Assembly (NCBI GenBank): GCA_947034895.1 | Contig: OX344763.1 | Span: 9,426,501 to 9,490,500, forward strand | DNA length: 64,000 nucleotides | Direction: 5' to 3' | Origin: Rhytidiadelphus loreus | Taxonomy: Eukaryota > Streptophyta > Bryopsida > Hypnales > Hylocomiaceae | Shown: piece by piece, positions 13,078 to 25,311 of the stretch | Position numbering within the stretch: position 1 is the first letter of the stretch | Layout: every line of letters begins with the position of its first letter | The notes under the pieces: model-generated | Told to the model about the DNA's origin: nothing | Databases searched by the model: none | The model's input: only the letters and a program-made list of their open reading frames with translations | Translations under genes and position numbers: made by a program

Positions 13078-13383
13078 AGGTAGTCTGCTCTTAAAGCGAC
13101 CATTTAAGAGCTCATTGTCTTTTCAGGGAAGCTAAAACTCAAAGGTTGAAAAAAATTCAGTAAATTTTCATATGAAGAAAAAAGGAATTGGCATTTAACC
13201 CAAGTCCTTTCATATTTTTTGAACCTTCGAGGAATTAGTTACAACTTTTTGAAGTTGAAACGCATTGGTCACTAAAAGCAACCACCTCTTGAAATGTACA
13301 CTTCTAGTACATTGAAGGAAGCAAAATGTACCTATGTATCATGATTGCTTTTAGAGCACGGGCACTTTTAGAGCATACTACCT
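13078..13383. mobile_element. MITE, AGGTAG..CTCTTAAA family, copy 2 (best preserved ends)
   Basis: The left end is AGGTAGTCTGCTCTTAAAGC. The complemented right end is AGGTAGTATGCTCTAAAAGT. TA flanks both sides (13076-13077 and 13384-13385). The element is 306 bp and aligns throughout with copies at 3304 and 16280. It is non-coding. Confidence 0.85.
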
Positions 13384-15610
13384 TAGTGGCGAGTTATTGC
13401 CAAATCATGGTGAAATTTCCAAATTGATTGGGGTTCATTCAATTTCAATCAAAATAATCTCAATTCGGTTTGCAATGGTTTTACAACAAAAATTTCAATT
13501 TTATTGTGGTCGTCCAACATTTGACTTAGGCAAATAATCTGGACTCTGTGTATTTAAAATTGTTAGGGGTGTAGATATCTATGACACTTTTTCGAGGGCA
13601 CCTTCTGATAGACGTTGGTTTAAGGATGGAATTTGCCATCTAGGTACATGGAGCTTAAATAGTTGACCCATCCGCAACAAACACTTCATTCTCGTTGGTG
13701 TTTCATACCAAAGTACGTCCTCTTCTCTCAATTTCATTGATACTTCTCAAATGCTTTCAACACATCCATGTATTTCTACTCATTTTTGCACAATCTTTAG
13801 TGCTTGATCAAACACATAGAATTAGTACTTGTGATGTTGCAACTAGATAAATCTTGTCCCATCTACATTGATGCATGCATGTGACACTAATTTTTAAAAT
13901 AAATAAATAATTATATATTTGATTATTATAGACTACATTATTATTGTATTGCAATATTTTTCACAACTTTTTTTTAGTTGAGACATTAAATAATGCACCT
14001 TTAGTGATGGGATAAGTAAATTTATCTTGATTACTTGTTTTTGGAAGCTAACCACATAACAAATACTAAAGTTCTAGAACTACATGTGCAAGGTTTAATT
14101 ACTATGTATGTATATCTAAAAGTGCCCCCTTTCCAATTCTTTCCTTATCTATGTCGGTGTAACAATTTAATCCTAAATCTTAACTTTTAAAGCATGAATC
14201 CAACCCAAGGGACTTGGTTTTACGAGAATCTTTAGGATAGCATCTTTAATACTTTATTACGTACCAATTTTTTGATAAAAAAAACATTTGCAATGCATAT
14301 TCGGCTTACAAGCCTTGTAACAGCAAATGGTGCACCATTCTATGTGGCCTCCACAATGTCGGGTTTTTCTTTGAACAAATTGATCCAGTGCAAAGTCGGC
14401 AATCCAAATGTCAAATGGACATTTTTGTATTATATAAAGAAAGAAAGAAAATAATCCATATTATAAAAAAAAGACTTTTAATGGAAACAAGGGAAGGTTG
14501 AATTGATTAGCAAACATAACAATGCTTGAAAAGTGTTGACAATAATGACTAACTTACAAGCCCTGCACATTTTGCAAATTAGCTAGTCCCGGGTGGTCAC
14601 ATAGCAAGGCCATGGAATTGGAGTCTCCAATAATAATTGCATTGGAGCACCAATTCAAATAGAAATTTGTCTACACTCAACATAGTGCCAATATTGTCTA
14701 GGATATTGGATAGATAGGAGATGCTCTAACATTCTCTTTTGTACTCAAGAGATGCATCTATGATGCTAAGATCATTTGGATTCAAAAATACAATTTGAAT
14801 GTGTGATTCTTGCTTTGGAAAATTTATTAGTATTTAAAAAAAGTAGCTTTGAGGTTGTCCACTACTTTGACGAGGGCAAGGACAATTTAAGCTTGTCAAA
14901 GATTTGACCTTTTTTGAACAAGCTTCACGATGCCCGTGTTGTAAAGATTCCTCAAACCCAATGTTAGGGAGCATCTCAAGTACCCAAAAATGACCTTTGA
15001 GGGTTAAACTACCATAGTCTAGGTGGAGGGCCAATATTTACCTTGACTGCATTTTCTTTCTTCCTCACTTTTTCTTTTCTTTCCAAAAGTTTGGCTTCAA
15101 GGTTTGTGAATATTCTTCACAAGCTGAGATTGGGTAGACGGCAAATCCAAGAGTGTCTCATTTGAACTGGGTTTCAAATTTAATGCACCAGTGAAACCAT
15201 GCCACCCATCACCCATGTCTGGCTTTTGAAACCACTGCCTCAGTCCAACTAAATTAAATTGGAACTAAAGTATAACAAACTTACTTTTTGTAAGCTTAAA
15301 GGTAGATAGACAAAAGTTTCAGTTTCTTTATTTGACACACTTGTATTTATCTTTTCAGATGGGAGTGGATGAGGGAACTTTTATCTCAATGGTTGGGAAC
15401 TCTTATCTCGATGGGAGGGAACTCGTATCTCAATGGTTGGGAACCTTCTTGAGCATCATCACAGTTCACAATTCTTAAATGTACGGTATTAATTTTAACT
15501 TTTTGATTTCAGTGGAATGAGAATTTGGGAATACAAGAATATCACTGGATTTTAATTTTGGATGACTAAAAATAGACCAATTTGAAACTGAAAACAACAA
15601 AAATGATAGA
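13384..15610. other. Intergenic DNA, no gene seen
   Basis: A short imperfect tandem repeat (unit about 32 bp, built on GGGAACT..TATCTC.ATGG) lies at about 15370-15445. Open frames in the rest are short and without motifs. Confidence 0.4.
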
Positions 15611-15885
15611 GGGCATGATAAATCTAATCAAAGAAAGGATTTTTTTATTTTTTTATTTTTCTCAAATGGCACAAAAATGTTGCAGACCAAGTCATTTGTA
15701 TGATATTCCCTTTGAAGGGCATCATCAATCTAATGCAAGAAACAACAAAAGTGAAAGAAGTCATCATAAATCTAATCAAAGAAAGGGGAAAAGAATTGTC
15801 AAATGGCTCGAAAACATTGCAGACCAAGTCATTTGCATGATATTCCTTTCCTAGGGCATCATCATCCCAATGCAAGAAACAACTT
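15611..15885. repeat. Tandem duplication, about 149 bp x2
   Basis: The landmarks TAAATCTAATCAAAGAAAGG, TTGCAGACCAAGTCATTTG and ATGCAAGAAACAAC occur in the same order twice, about 149 bp apart. The first copy has a T-rich expansion near 15640-15660. Open frames on both strands here are by-products of the duplication. Confidence 0.75.
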
Positions 15886-16279
15886 AGAAAATGTTTTTCT
15901 AATTTTGGATTGATGTGAAATTAGACTTGAGAGTTCTACATTAAAAACCACTTGAAGTTCAGACTTCGGACGACCGAAATAGGACTAACCCATACGAGGG
16001 AAGATGAAATACAAGAAAAACAGATTGCCGTGGCAAAAACTCCTTAAAAAAGAAAAGAAAAAAATTGAAAATGGCACGGCAAATTTTCCAAATTCAGTTC
16101 ATATGTTAATTAGTGTAGTTCATAAATCGTTTTTAATTACCATTCACCTGCTCGTTGACCTACCACAATACAATACAATTCAAAAGTACAAAGTCTGCAA
16201 TAATTGTACTCTTCAAATTGACCATCTTGTGCTGTATACCAGCCAGTAGTCCCATCTGAGTCAGTACCATTGAATAAGA

Positions 16280-16576
16280 AGGTAGTCTGCTCTTAAAGTG
16301 ACGTTTTAAGAGCTGATGGCATTTGGGGGAAGCTGAACTCATTGGAACAATTTTTTAGTAAATTTTAGGAAGAAGGAAATTGGAATTGGCACCGAACCCA
16401 AGTGGTTTCATATTTTTCGGACCTTCTTGGAATTAGTTACGAATTTTTGAAGTGGAAACGCAGTGCAACCGGACACCTCTTAAAATGTACATTGTGGGTA
16501 CATTGAAGAAAGTAATATGTACTTATGTGTAGCAATCACTTTTAGAGGAGGGTTGCTTTTACAGCACTTGCTACCT
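16280..16576. mobile_element. MITE, AGGTAG..CTCTTAAA family, copy 3
   Basis: The left end AGGTAGTCTGCTCTTAAAG matches copy 2, and the right end CTACCT is followed by TA. The left flank is GA, so the TA has probably mutated. It is 297 bp long and aligned throughout with the other two copies. Confidence 0.8.
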
Positions 16577-17500
16577 TAGCACATTGGTTTCAAGAAAAAA
16601 TTCATTACCTTGGGCATTGAGACTTTTAGAATTTAGGATTGTCCAAATATGTTCGGGCATTAAGGTTTGTTTTCAAAGTATATGTATCTGGGTATATATC
16701 TATAGGAAGAGTAAAACAATAAATTTGTTGTTAATCTTGTTTTGCCAAGTAAATCATTCAATACAAAATCCATGTTCTTTCCTGCTTACTAATGATTTTC
16801 CCTACTAATTTTCACAAGGTTGGGGAATTTTTTAAAGTTTTTTCAATTTTTTATAACATATGGTAGACCATTGCATTAAAAGAGAGCAGGTAGGGGAATT
16901 TTAGACGGAGGGTGAAGAAGAGGTGCAATGATGCATTCCTTAGCATACAAGGTAAACCATTCCTAGGAAACTCCATGTTCATTTCTTGGGAGGCTTCTAT
17001 AGCATAATGCCTGATTGTGCGGGTTTTCTTGCGTAATTGGGCATTGCGGATTACTCATCCAACTTACTTTGATTTCTCATCCTCGATTTCTCATCCTTCT
17101 GGTCGTGATTTACGTAGGGCAATGGCTCCTTGTTGTCGAACGTTTGGGAAATAACAGGCCTCCTCATTGGGCTCTGCCCTCCTTGTCGGCCCGTTATTTC
17201 CCAAAACAGACTCCTCCTTGGGCAGTGCCCTATACTTATTACATCATACTTGTTTTCAATGGAATTCGTTTCATTTGTTTAAAAAGAAAAAAAATGTTAC
17301 CATCCGAACAGTATTCCAATCAGTAGAACCCTGGTTTGTACCGTATTTCCGCTTTGGAATACGTACCGTTGTCATGTATTGTACCCTTTGCATGCAAAAT
17401 TCCGACGTCCCAAGAAATACCGGTAATTAAGAAAAAAAAGAATTTGACACGAATCTCCATGAACTAGACTAGACCAGTACAAATAGCCTTTTAACTGAAC
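16577..17500. other. Intergenic DNA with a short inverted repeat
   Basis: An imperfect inverted repeat built on TTTGGGAAATAAC and its complement GTTATTTCCCAAA spans about 17146-17206, with a spacer of about 30 bp. The open frames over it have no recognisable motif. Nothing else was seen before GC content rises toward the downstream gene. Confidence 0.45.
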
Positions 17501-18569
17501 TGGGGCGGAAGTCCAAAGCCGTTTTAAGTTACGACTGCAAAGAGTTCATGCACCCGGACGGCCCCCATAGAAAATCGTGAAGATCTTAAACCCTAATTAT
17601 ATCGCCGTGGACGTCCCTAGCCCATGCAGACAGACAACCCATGCTGCAGTTTAACCTTAACTGAAGTTACATTTAACCCCGGTTAGTAACATTTAGTAAG
17701 GTAAATTACCACCCGTCACTCCTAGCCGGGTCACCGCCAGTAGCCTCCTACAGCCGCAACCGGCCCCAGCCGGTAACAGTGGGCGCCACGATAAAAGGGA
17801 GGACTATTCATAAAGAAAGACGCGGCGTAAAAGAAAGAGCCCTATTCCTGCGCACCTGTGAAAGCTCCAGGAAAGCGTACGACAAACCGGTCGCGACTTC
17901 CCTCCTACCCGCGGTCCCAGCCCTCGGTCCCTGGCCTTGGGCCCTAGGCCATGGAAGATTGAACGCGAGTCCCGGCGAATTCCGTGAACCTACGGACCCC
18001 GGAGTCGCCATCCGTCCCTCCCCTTTGACTGACGAAATGCGCAGCTTGCCCCCGCCTTGCGCTGTGCCCTGGGGTGTGAATAGAAGTCGACTAGCTTGTC
18101 GAGATTCGTTTGTTCCTGGCGAGAGATCGTGCGTTTCGGGTGGGCATATTCGGTTTTTTCAGGTCAATTCGTATGCGCATGCGTGGTGTAAGCTTCTGGG
18201 CAAGGGGCAGCAGGAGCTTCAGTTATGTGAGTTCAAGTTATGATGAGTCCTGGTTTTGGACGTGTGAAGCTTGGGTGAAACGCGATTGCAGCTTTGTGAA
18301 ATGCGTGCAAGGAACAGGGGAGGTGGTGTGTCTTTCAGGAAGCAGAAGATGAGGACAGGAAGCTCTGTAGGGTGAATAGTGTCACGAGATTGCGAAGCGG
18401 AAGCGACGTGAATAGAGAGGCTGTTTGATGAGATGAGGACAATTTTGTAACCGATCAGCCGTTTGGTTTTCTCCTTTGTGAGAGGTTTGGGAAGGGATTT
18501 GGGGCGAGCAGGGATGAAGACGGAGACGGGGAATTCGTGAGGAGGCAGGGTGCGCCATTGGAGCTTTGA
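17501..18569 (+). promoter_or_regulatory. Promoter and 5' leader region of the DUF547 gene
   Basis: GC content rises sharply over this kilobase compared with the AT-rich DNA upstream, as plant promoters and leaders often do. Several open frames, the longest 154 codons (17779-18243), lack recognisable motifs and are probably chance products of GC-rich sequence. The transcription start cannot be fixed from sequence alone. Confidence 0.45.
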
Positions 18570-21500
18570 ATGGTGGTGAGACGACAAGCTGGAGAGACCG
18601 GCTGGCAGGAGCAAGAAAGGCATTGGGGCCTCCTTGGGGCGGCCGCGCGAGAGATGCCAATGCGAGGCCCAGAGATTGGTAGTGTAGGAGGCGTGTCGCT
18701 GCTGCGTCCCGATCAGACGCTTACGAAGCCTAAGCCATTGGTGACGTTAATGCCTGCGGGGTATGTCACGCTTTCGCACCCTGTCAAGGCTTAGGAAGTC
18801 CTGCAGTCTGGCTTTTCATGTGCAGCCTCTCCCGCAATTAGATTGGTGCACTTCTTTGTTTGTAGATATTGGCTACCGAATTTCAGCAAGTGAAGGGTTG
18901 CGTGCTCACTGTGAAAACCGAGGTTACTGCAAGCACAGTGGATAGAATGGGTAGAGTGACTGGGTGTGGCGAGGCGTATCGACATGAACTGCGAGTGTTG
19001 ATTTAGTTATTTATCTATTTGTGTGCGTGTCTGTGTGTGTGTCGTGGAATTGCTAGGCGTGTCAAGCAACAAGTGCTGAAGAATCCGAATGGTAGTGCTA
19101 CTCCATCTCCGACTGAGCTTCGTCTCATTCAGAAATATATGCACGAGGCGCGCACCGTGGAGGAGGGAGCCGACGAAGTGGCGTTGCGGAAACTCGTGAA
19201 GAGCACCACATTCAAGAAGTTTGTCCGGCGCCTTGAACTCGAAAATGAAGTAAGCTCGCGCTTTGCTCTGCCTCTCCAAGGACTTGCAATTTTTCTTTTT
19301 TCTTTTTTGGTTTGGATCGAATTGCGTCGGCAGTAGTGCTCAGCCATGGACTCCTTGTTTGTGCTCTCCAAGGTGGCGGAGTTGCACCAGCAGCTCGAGA
19401 ACGAGGTCGAGCTCCACAGCACATTACAAAGCGCCCTCGCGCATGTGTCCAGCACTGCCCAGCTTCCCGAATCCGTGCTGCACGACCTGCCCAGCAATGT
19501 GCAGCGGCTGCTTACCGATATCGCAATGCTGGAAGCCACAGTTCTGCGGTTAGAGACGCAGGCATCTGCGCTTCAGTGGGATATCGTGCACGAGCGGACA
19601 AAGCGCGAGGCGATCGAGCACACTTTGCCCGTTGCGAGGCCTGTATTGTTGTCGTCGCGTACTCTGTCACCCCAATTGCCAAGCAGGCTTGTGCCTGCGT
19701 CGCCGAAACTGGCGCCTGCGTCGCCTCCCAGGTTGCCAAAGGTGCGCATGGCGCCGCTGTCGCCAGGGAACAAGGCGAAGTCGCCGACGCTCGCAACGCT
19801 CAAGGAGCTGCTGCACACGGCGGCGCCGGAGCCCGAGGCGACGCTGCAGCAGTTCGAGTTTTGCACGCCGCCCAAGTCGCCGAAGGGGTCGCCCAAGTCG
19901 CCGCGACAGAGTTTGCGGACGTTATGGACCGCTCTGGATGGACAGCAGCCGCAGCAAACGACCCTGCCGCCCATTTTGAAAAAGGTATGCGTGAGCCGAA
20001 TCTCGGGTTTCATGGCAATTTACGAGAGAAATCGTGTCCAAAACGTTGAGTGATCCCAACGTTGGAAGGGGAGGATCAAGAGGATGGTACTTCGAATGTC
20101 GTTCTGCTGTAGGTTGTAAAGTTGAATTCAGGAAGCAAATTATGTTCAACCTTGGAAACCCCATCTTCTCTCAATTAGACGTAGACAAGTCTCCGCCACT
20201 AGTCGGTTTCATACTTCTCAGTGCAAGACTTCTTGGGCAAGAGTTTTCAGTCGACCAAAGTTTATTGATCTAAGAAATGTGAAACGCGCAATTGGTAGCA
20301 TGAAGATGAATCTGCAATCGCAAATGATGTAGATCAGCTGAAAATCATTATTCATCTTCTTGAGTTGGGTGAGAACTTTTAACGGTGGAAGAGTCCGTCA
20401 TTGAAAGAATGTGAATGCGCCACATGACAAGGTTTGTCCAACTATGCAAGTGTCTTCTCTGAACCCCACGAGTGTCTTGCAGTCCTTTGTTGACTCTGGA
20501 CCTCATGGGAGGAGGCTTTGCGTCATCTGAGGTTTGAGTAGCTACCTTACTTGAAAACCGAGACGCTCTTAAAAGAAATTGAAGAAGAGAAACTATTCCT
20601 TCATCACCGTTCCTCTTTCCTTGTTCCACGTTTTTAGGACTTTAGGGACAGAGCCTCACGCAGCATAACTTGTTGTGATTCGCTTGCTCACATTTTTGTC
20701 CTGCAGCTGCACTCGAAGGATCGTGCGCGGATTCACCAGCATTCGTCTCCCGATGCGACGACATGTTTCCCGTCGTCAGCACCCGTAGTTACGCCATCCA
20801 ATTTGCACCAGCCGTTGTCTTCTCCCTTCACTCCCGGCGAGCCCCCGCGCACCACCACGCCCGTGACGCCTGCAGCGGCGTGTCAGCAACCCTGCGATTC
20901 ATCATCGCCAAGTCTGAAAATGTTGAACCCTGCGCGGTTGCTCGTTTCCACCAAGCGCCTCGCGTTCTGGAACTTCTCCTCCTCAAATATGGATGACGCG
21001 GCCTCACCCAACAACCGGTCTGCGAATCCGACTCCGGAAGTGGAGCTCCAGAGGAGCAACGCCCCGGAACAACACGACTGTTCCTCCATCCTCGATGAGG
21101 TACCATTTCTTCCCATTTTTGGGCACAACTTTTATTGAACGTTGGTTTGAAAGGTTTTAAAAGAGGAAGAAATGCTGCACCCCGACCCACCCCGATTCTT
21201 AGTTCCTTTCAGCCAATATTGCATAGTTCTAGAAGAATATACTAAATGGCAATAATCCAGTGTCGCCCAATCCTTGGAAGTATCTTGAATTTGGCAAGAT
21301 GATTAATATGCTAAATGGAAATGATAGACTTGTTGGCCTGGACAGCTTTGTTGGTCCTAGACATTGCCCGTGACAATGCTAGTCTCTTGAACTTTCGTTA
21401 TCTTCGCGAAATTGACGTTTAGGGTTCTCATTTTTCAAAATGCACTTCGGGATGCGCAATAGTTCAGTATGATTGCCCAATCCTTGAAGAATCTTCAATG

Positions 21501-24500
21501 TCGCGCTACGATCAACTTTCTAAACGGCAATCAAATACTTGTTGGACTATACATCTTTGCTGGTCCCAGGCAGCAGGGGCCTGCCTGCAACCTGCCAATC
21601 TCTTGAAATTTTGCCATCTTCCTGACTTTGAGGTTTTAGGGTTCTCATTTTCCAAGGTGCATTCCCTAACATCAGAGGGTTCAGCATTTGGATTGAGTTC
21701 TAGAAGAATGTACTAATTAGGTGTTCATTACTGGTCCTACTTCTCCACGGGAGCTACATCAAAGTGGCAGAAATTTTCTTGGAAGTACTTTGGAAGTCTT
21801 TACTCTCCTGATCGCGGGTCTGAATCACGGATGTGTGTGCCATACCAGGACCGTGCGGAGTTTCACTCTAAGTGCGAACCCATCAAACCTCTCTTCTCCT
21901 GCCAATTCTACTATAGCATCTAATCTTTCTTTCTCCTGCATTCCTTCCCACCAGGATTTCACGGACGACGTACGCATGCGCAAGCTCCGACGCAGCCGCG
22001 GCATGAAACGCCAAGACCACTCTCTTTCCTCGTCTTCCCACGACGTCTCCACCCTGACCTCTCCTCGCAAATCCTCCTTTAACCAGGACTCTCCTCGCCC
22101 GAGCTCCGTCTCCGTGGGCTGCACGGAACCTGCTCTTCTTCTTCCTTCCAACCCCAACCGCGTCTCAGAGGAGATGGTTTCCTGCATGGTGGACATCTTC
22201 TGTCACTTGGCGGAGCCGAGCTCGTCCGAATCGCGAGCTTCCCAGGAGTGTCCTTTGTCGCCGTCGTCGCACACGGGGCGTCTGTCGACGTCGTCGTCCT
22301 TGTCGAGTTCTCATTCGGATTCGTCGCCGTCATTGTCGTTGCTGTTGCCGGTGGGTGCGAGGAGTCCGGAGCTGAATCCTGGGGTGTATGGGGAAGTCAT
22401 GGGGGGAGAGACGACGAGGGATCCGTATAAGGCCATGGGGAAACTGGCCTGGGCCAACATTGGACCGTATACGGATGCGGAGGAGGTGCCTTGGTTGTCG
22501 GTCGGGAAGAATCAGCTGGAGTATGTGGCGCACAGTCTCGGCAAATTTCGGTGAGTTTTTGTCTTGGTTTTTGTGTCCAAGTCTTGAACTGAAATGGTCT
22601 CGTTTCGTTCCTTAGCTAACGGGGTGAATTCTCAATGGGAACTGGATTGGAGTGTGTTTGGGAGGGGGATGTTTGTGATCAAACTCAGCTGGAATTTATG
22701 ATTCTTGAACAAGAATGGTCTGATTTCATTCTATCAAGTTTTGGGTGGGAACTGGATTGGAGTATGGTTTGAGGTGATGTGTTTGTGATAAGAGTCAGCT
22801 GGAGTATGTGGCCTATTGTGTTGGCGAGTTTCGGCGAATTTTTGTGGTTTTGCGTCAAAATCTTGAACAAGGGTCTCGTTTCGTTCCATCATGTGTTGAA
22901 TGGGAACTGGACTGGAGTATGGTTTGAGGTGATGTAATTGTGACAAGAAGTACTAGCTAATGTGTACAAAATGTTATGTGATTTATCCTTGAAGTCAACT
23001 CTATTTCAGTTTTCTGGTTGAACTTTGAATGGTATCTTTCATTAGATTTTTTCCCATTCACCTGGTGGTGATTTGCTTGTGATCAGAAGATATTAGAGAA
23101 AGAATAGGGTTGGGGTTTGGTATAATTGTAAGGGTGAGTGTCAATTGGACTGTGGAATGTTAGAATTTGACAATATTCTGAATTACACAAGTCTTATCGG
23201 GATTTTGGGTTCTTTTATTTTGAGCTTCCTTCTAAATGAGGATGTAATAGAAGTTCAATACTACAGCGTTTCGTTATTGGTGTTAGCCAAGAGGATAATA
23301 GGTGTGTCCATTAGTTTTGGTATTGGATATCATGTAATCTTATTTTCAATCACAATTCTCCATCAACAGTGATAAGAGTGATGAGTGTACATGGCTAAAG
23401 AATGTTGTATATGCTGTAGCTGAATGAAACCCATCAGCTGGATCGCTAATAGTTGTAGGACTTTGGGTGCAGGTTACTGGTGGAGCGTCTGGCTAAAGTC
23501 GACCCCTCAGTAATGACTCACGAGGAAAAGCTGGCGTTTTGGATTAATCTCTACAATGCCCTTCTTATGCATGTAAGCGCATTTGCAATTCTTTTAGAAA
23601 TTACTATTATTATTTTTCATGTTCATGTTCATGTTCATGTTCATATTCATGTTCATGTTCATATTCATGTTCATGTTCATATTCATGTTCATGTTTTTGA
23701 AGCAAAATTTGCAGCACTGGAATGTTAACAATGTCGGTCGTCTGGGGCTGTCGTTGTCAGGCTTTCCTTGCCTACGGAATCCCAAGAAGCGACCTCAAGT
23801 TCTTCACGCTGATGCAAAAGGCAGCTTATTGCGTTGGAGGACACTGGTTCAATGCTGCTGCCATCGAGTGCAATCTTCTGAAGGCCAAGATCATGTTACA
23901 CCGGCCGCAATTTGTAAGTCCTGCAGGCCCATTTACATTCTCGTCATGCGCCAGAGGAACGAACCCTGAAGTAATATTAGGTAGAGTCACAGTTGTGCGC
24001 GTACTGGCCTCTTCCTCCCTCCCCACCCCTGTTGAAGTCCTTTAGTTATCGCTTTCAATGAAATACTTCAACCCAGTTCTCAACCCATTGGAGATGGAAA
24101 ATGAAAGATTGAACAAGTTTCTATGGAAAATGCATTACAGCTTTCCACCTAGTCCTCCATAATGTAGTCAATACAGATGTGCCATGTTTCTTTCGATTGA
24201 GAAGGAAAGGTTATAACTCATCATGTAATGTTCAATGTAAGCCCTTTGATGAGCCAGAGAGTACACTCATAGATGTGCTGGATTGAACAATATAACTTGG
24301 TGTTATGTCCAATAACCTTTTCTATCCTTCCTGCTCTTGGCATCGAGTCATTTAGACCATCTTTTGGTGTGAATGGAAGAGGGATGCAATGCTGAAGACT
24401 AGGGATGAAAATCAGAATTGCATTTGCAGTACCATCAGGGTCTCCCAGTGGATTCCTTGCAGGGAATCTATCTGCAATTTCCTGCAACTCTCACATCTCC

Positions 24501-25311
24501 CCCATGAACTTTAACATCTGTCACGAAACCTAAATTGTAACCCGCCAGGCCACCTGTGGCTGGCGGTTTTGTTCCCCCCTTTTGCAATGAAATTGTAAAC
24601 CCTAAACCTCAACATTTCTCCACAAACCTCAAAAATTATCACCTGTTGAACTTTGTGGACAGACTTGGCTTGGAAATGAGTCCCCTGTTCAACTTTTGTG
24701 CACAGATCTGGCTTGAAAATGTGTCCCTGTGGCATGAAGATGTGTTTCACAGAGTGAGACTCCGTTGTATATCACACCTGACGTTTCTGCTTGCCCAATT
24801 GTGTTCCCAGGCCTTGATCATGGCCCTACACAACAAGAAGCTGACGGAGGAGCAAATCCAGTTCGGCATCGAGAAACCCGAGCCTTTGGTGAACTTCGCG
24901 CTGTCCTGCGGCGGCCACTCGTCGCCCATGGTGCGCCTCTACACCCCAGAGTACATCCACGACGAGCTCGACAGCGCCTTCCAAGACTACTTGCGAGCCA
25001 CCGTGGGCCTCACCTCCAAGTCCCGCGTGCTCCTGCCCAAGCTGGTCTACAACTACGCCCGCGAGTTCGTGGAAGACGACGCCGTGCTTGAGTGGGTGTG
25101 CCGCTTCCTCCCGATCTCCCAAGTCACCGTCATCTACGAGTGCGTCCAGCAACGACACCGGCGACGGATATGGAACCCCACGTCGCCGTTCTCGGTGGCG
25201 CCGTATAGCTTCGCCTTTCGGTATCTGTTTCCGAAAAGTATCTGCGGCGATCTTGCAGCCATTGGCTCTGGGGAGGATTGTGAGAAGAAGAGGTTTCATT
25301 TCTGCATGTAG
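18570..25311 (+). CDS. MIP1 leucine-zipper / DUF547 domain protein, eight exons
   Basis: Predicted exons are 18570-18760, 19057-19249, 19373-19984, 20707-21099, 21955-22550, 23473-23572, 23761-23913 and 24811-25311. All introns are GT..AG, the frame holds at every junction, and the product is 912 residues. A later in-frame ATG at 18654 would give 884, so the start is uncertain and exon 1 is the least sure part. Residues 79-200 form the coiled-coil 'ternary complex factor MIP1 leucine zipper' region (KKFVRRLELENEVAELHQQL, then LLTDIAMLEATVLRLE). A Ser/Pro-rich linker follows. The plant-conserved NPNRVSEEMVSCMVDIFC lies at about residues 535-555, and DUF547 (EEKLAFWINLYNALLMH, AFLAYGIP, LSCGGHSSP, LVYNYAREF) fills about 650-850. 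The family is common in land plants and mostly of unknown biochemical role. The DUF547 fold is suspected to be enzyme-like, but no activity is shown here. No signal peptide is evident. Family confidence is high. Confidence 0.9.
21226..21730 (+). repeat. Tandem duplication inside intron 4 of the DUF547 gene
   Basis: Two imperfect copies, with a unit of about 210-235 bp, share GTTCTAGAAGAATATACTAA (recurring as a variant at 21699), CGCCCAATCCTTGGAAG (variant near 21474) and TTAGGGTTCTCATTTTTC (variant near 21636). A third, truncated copy begins at about 21699. The repeat lengthens the intron without touching its splice sites. Confidence 0.7.
22510..22945 (+). repeat. Repeated copies of an exon 3' end in the following intron
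   Basis: The last 40 bp of exon 5 plus about 120 bp of intron recur. A partial copy starts near 22683 and a fuller one near 22793. The fuller copy keeps CAGCTGGAGTATGTGGC and a TTTCGGCGAATTTTT block aligned to the true TTTCGGTGAGTTTTT. The donor GT has become GC there, so the copy cannot splice at that point. Shared intron landmarks are TCTTGAAC, TCTCGTTTCGTTCC and GGGAACTGGA. Confidence 0.75.
23617..23695 (+). repeat. Intronic hexanucleotide microsatellite (TTCATG/TTCATA)n
   Basis: About 13 hexamer units, mostly TTCATG with TTCATA at regular intervals, lie in the short intron between exons 6 and 7 of the DUF547 gene. The pattern implies a higher-order unit of 12-18 bp. The open frames reading HVHVHI or MNMNMN across it are artefacts. 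Confidence 0.9.

Noticed and set aside
17779..18243. A 154-codon frame upstream of the DUF547 gene
   Set aside because: GC-rich leader sequence with few stops. No motif and no phase-compatible link to the downstream exons was found.
19312..20049. A 245-codon open frame over exon 3 of the DUF547 gene, Ala/Arg-rich
   Set aside because: It is a shifted reading of a GC-rich exon. The true frame carries the leucine-zipper and Ser/Pro linker residues and splices in phase.
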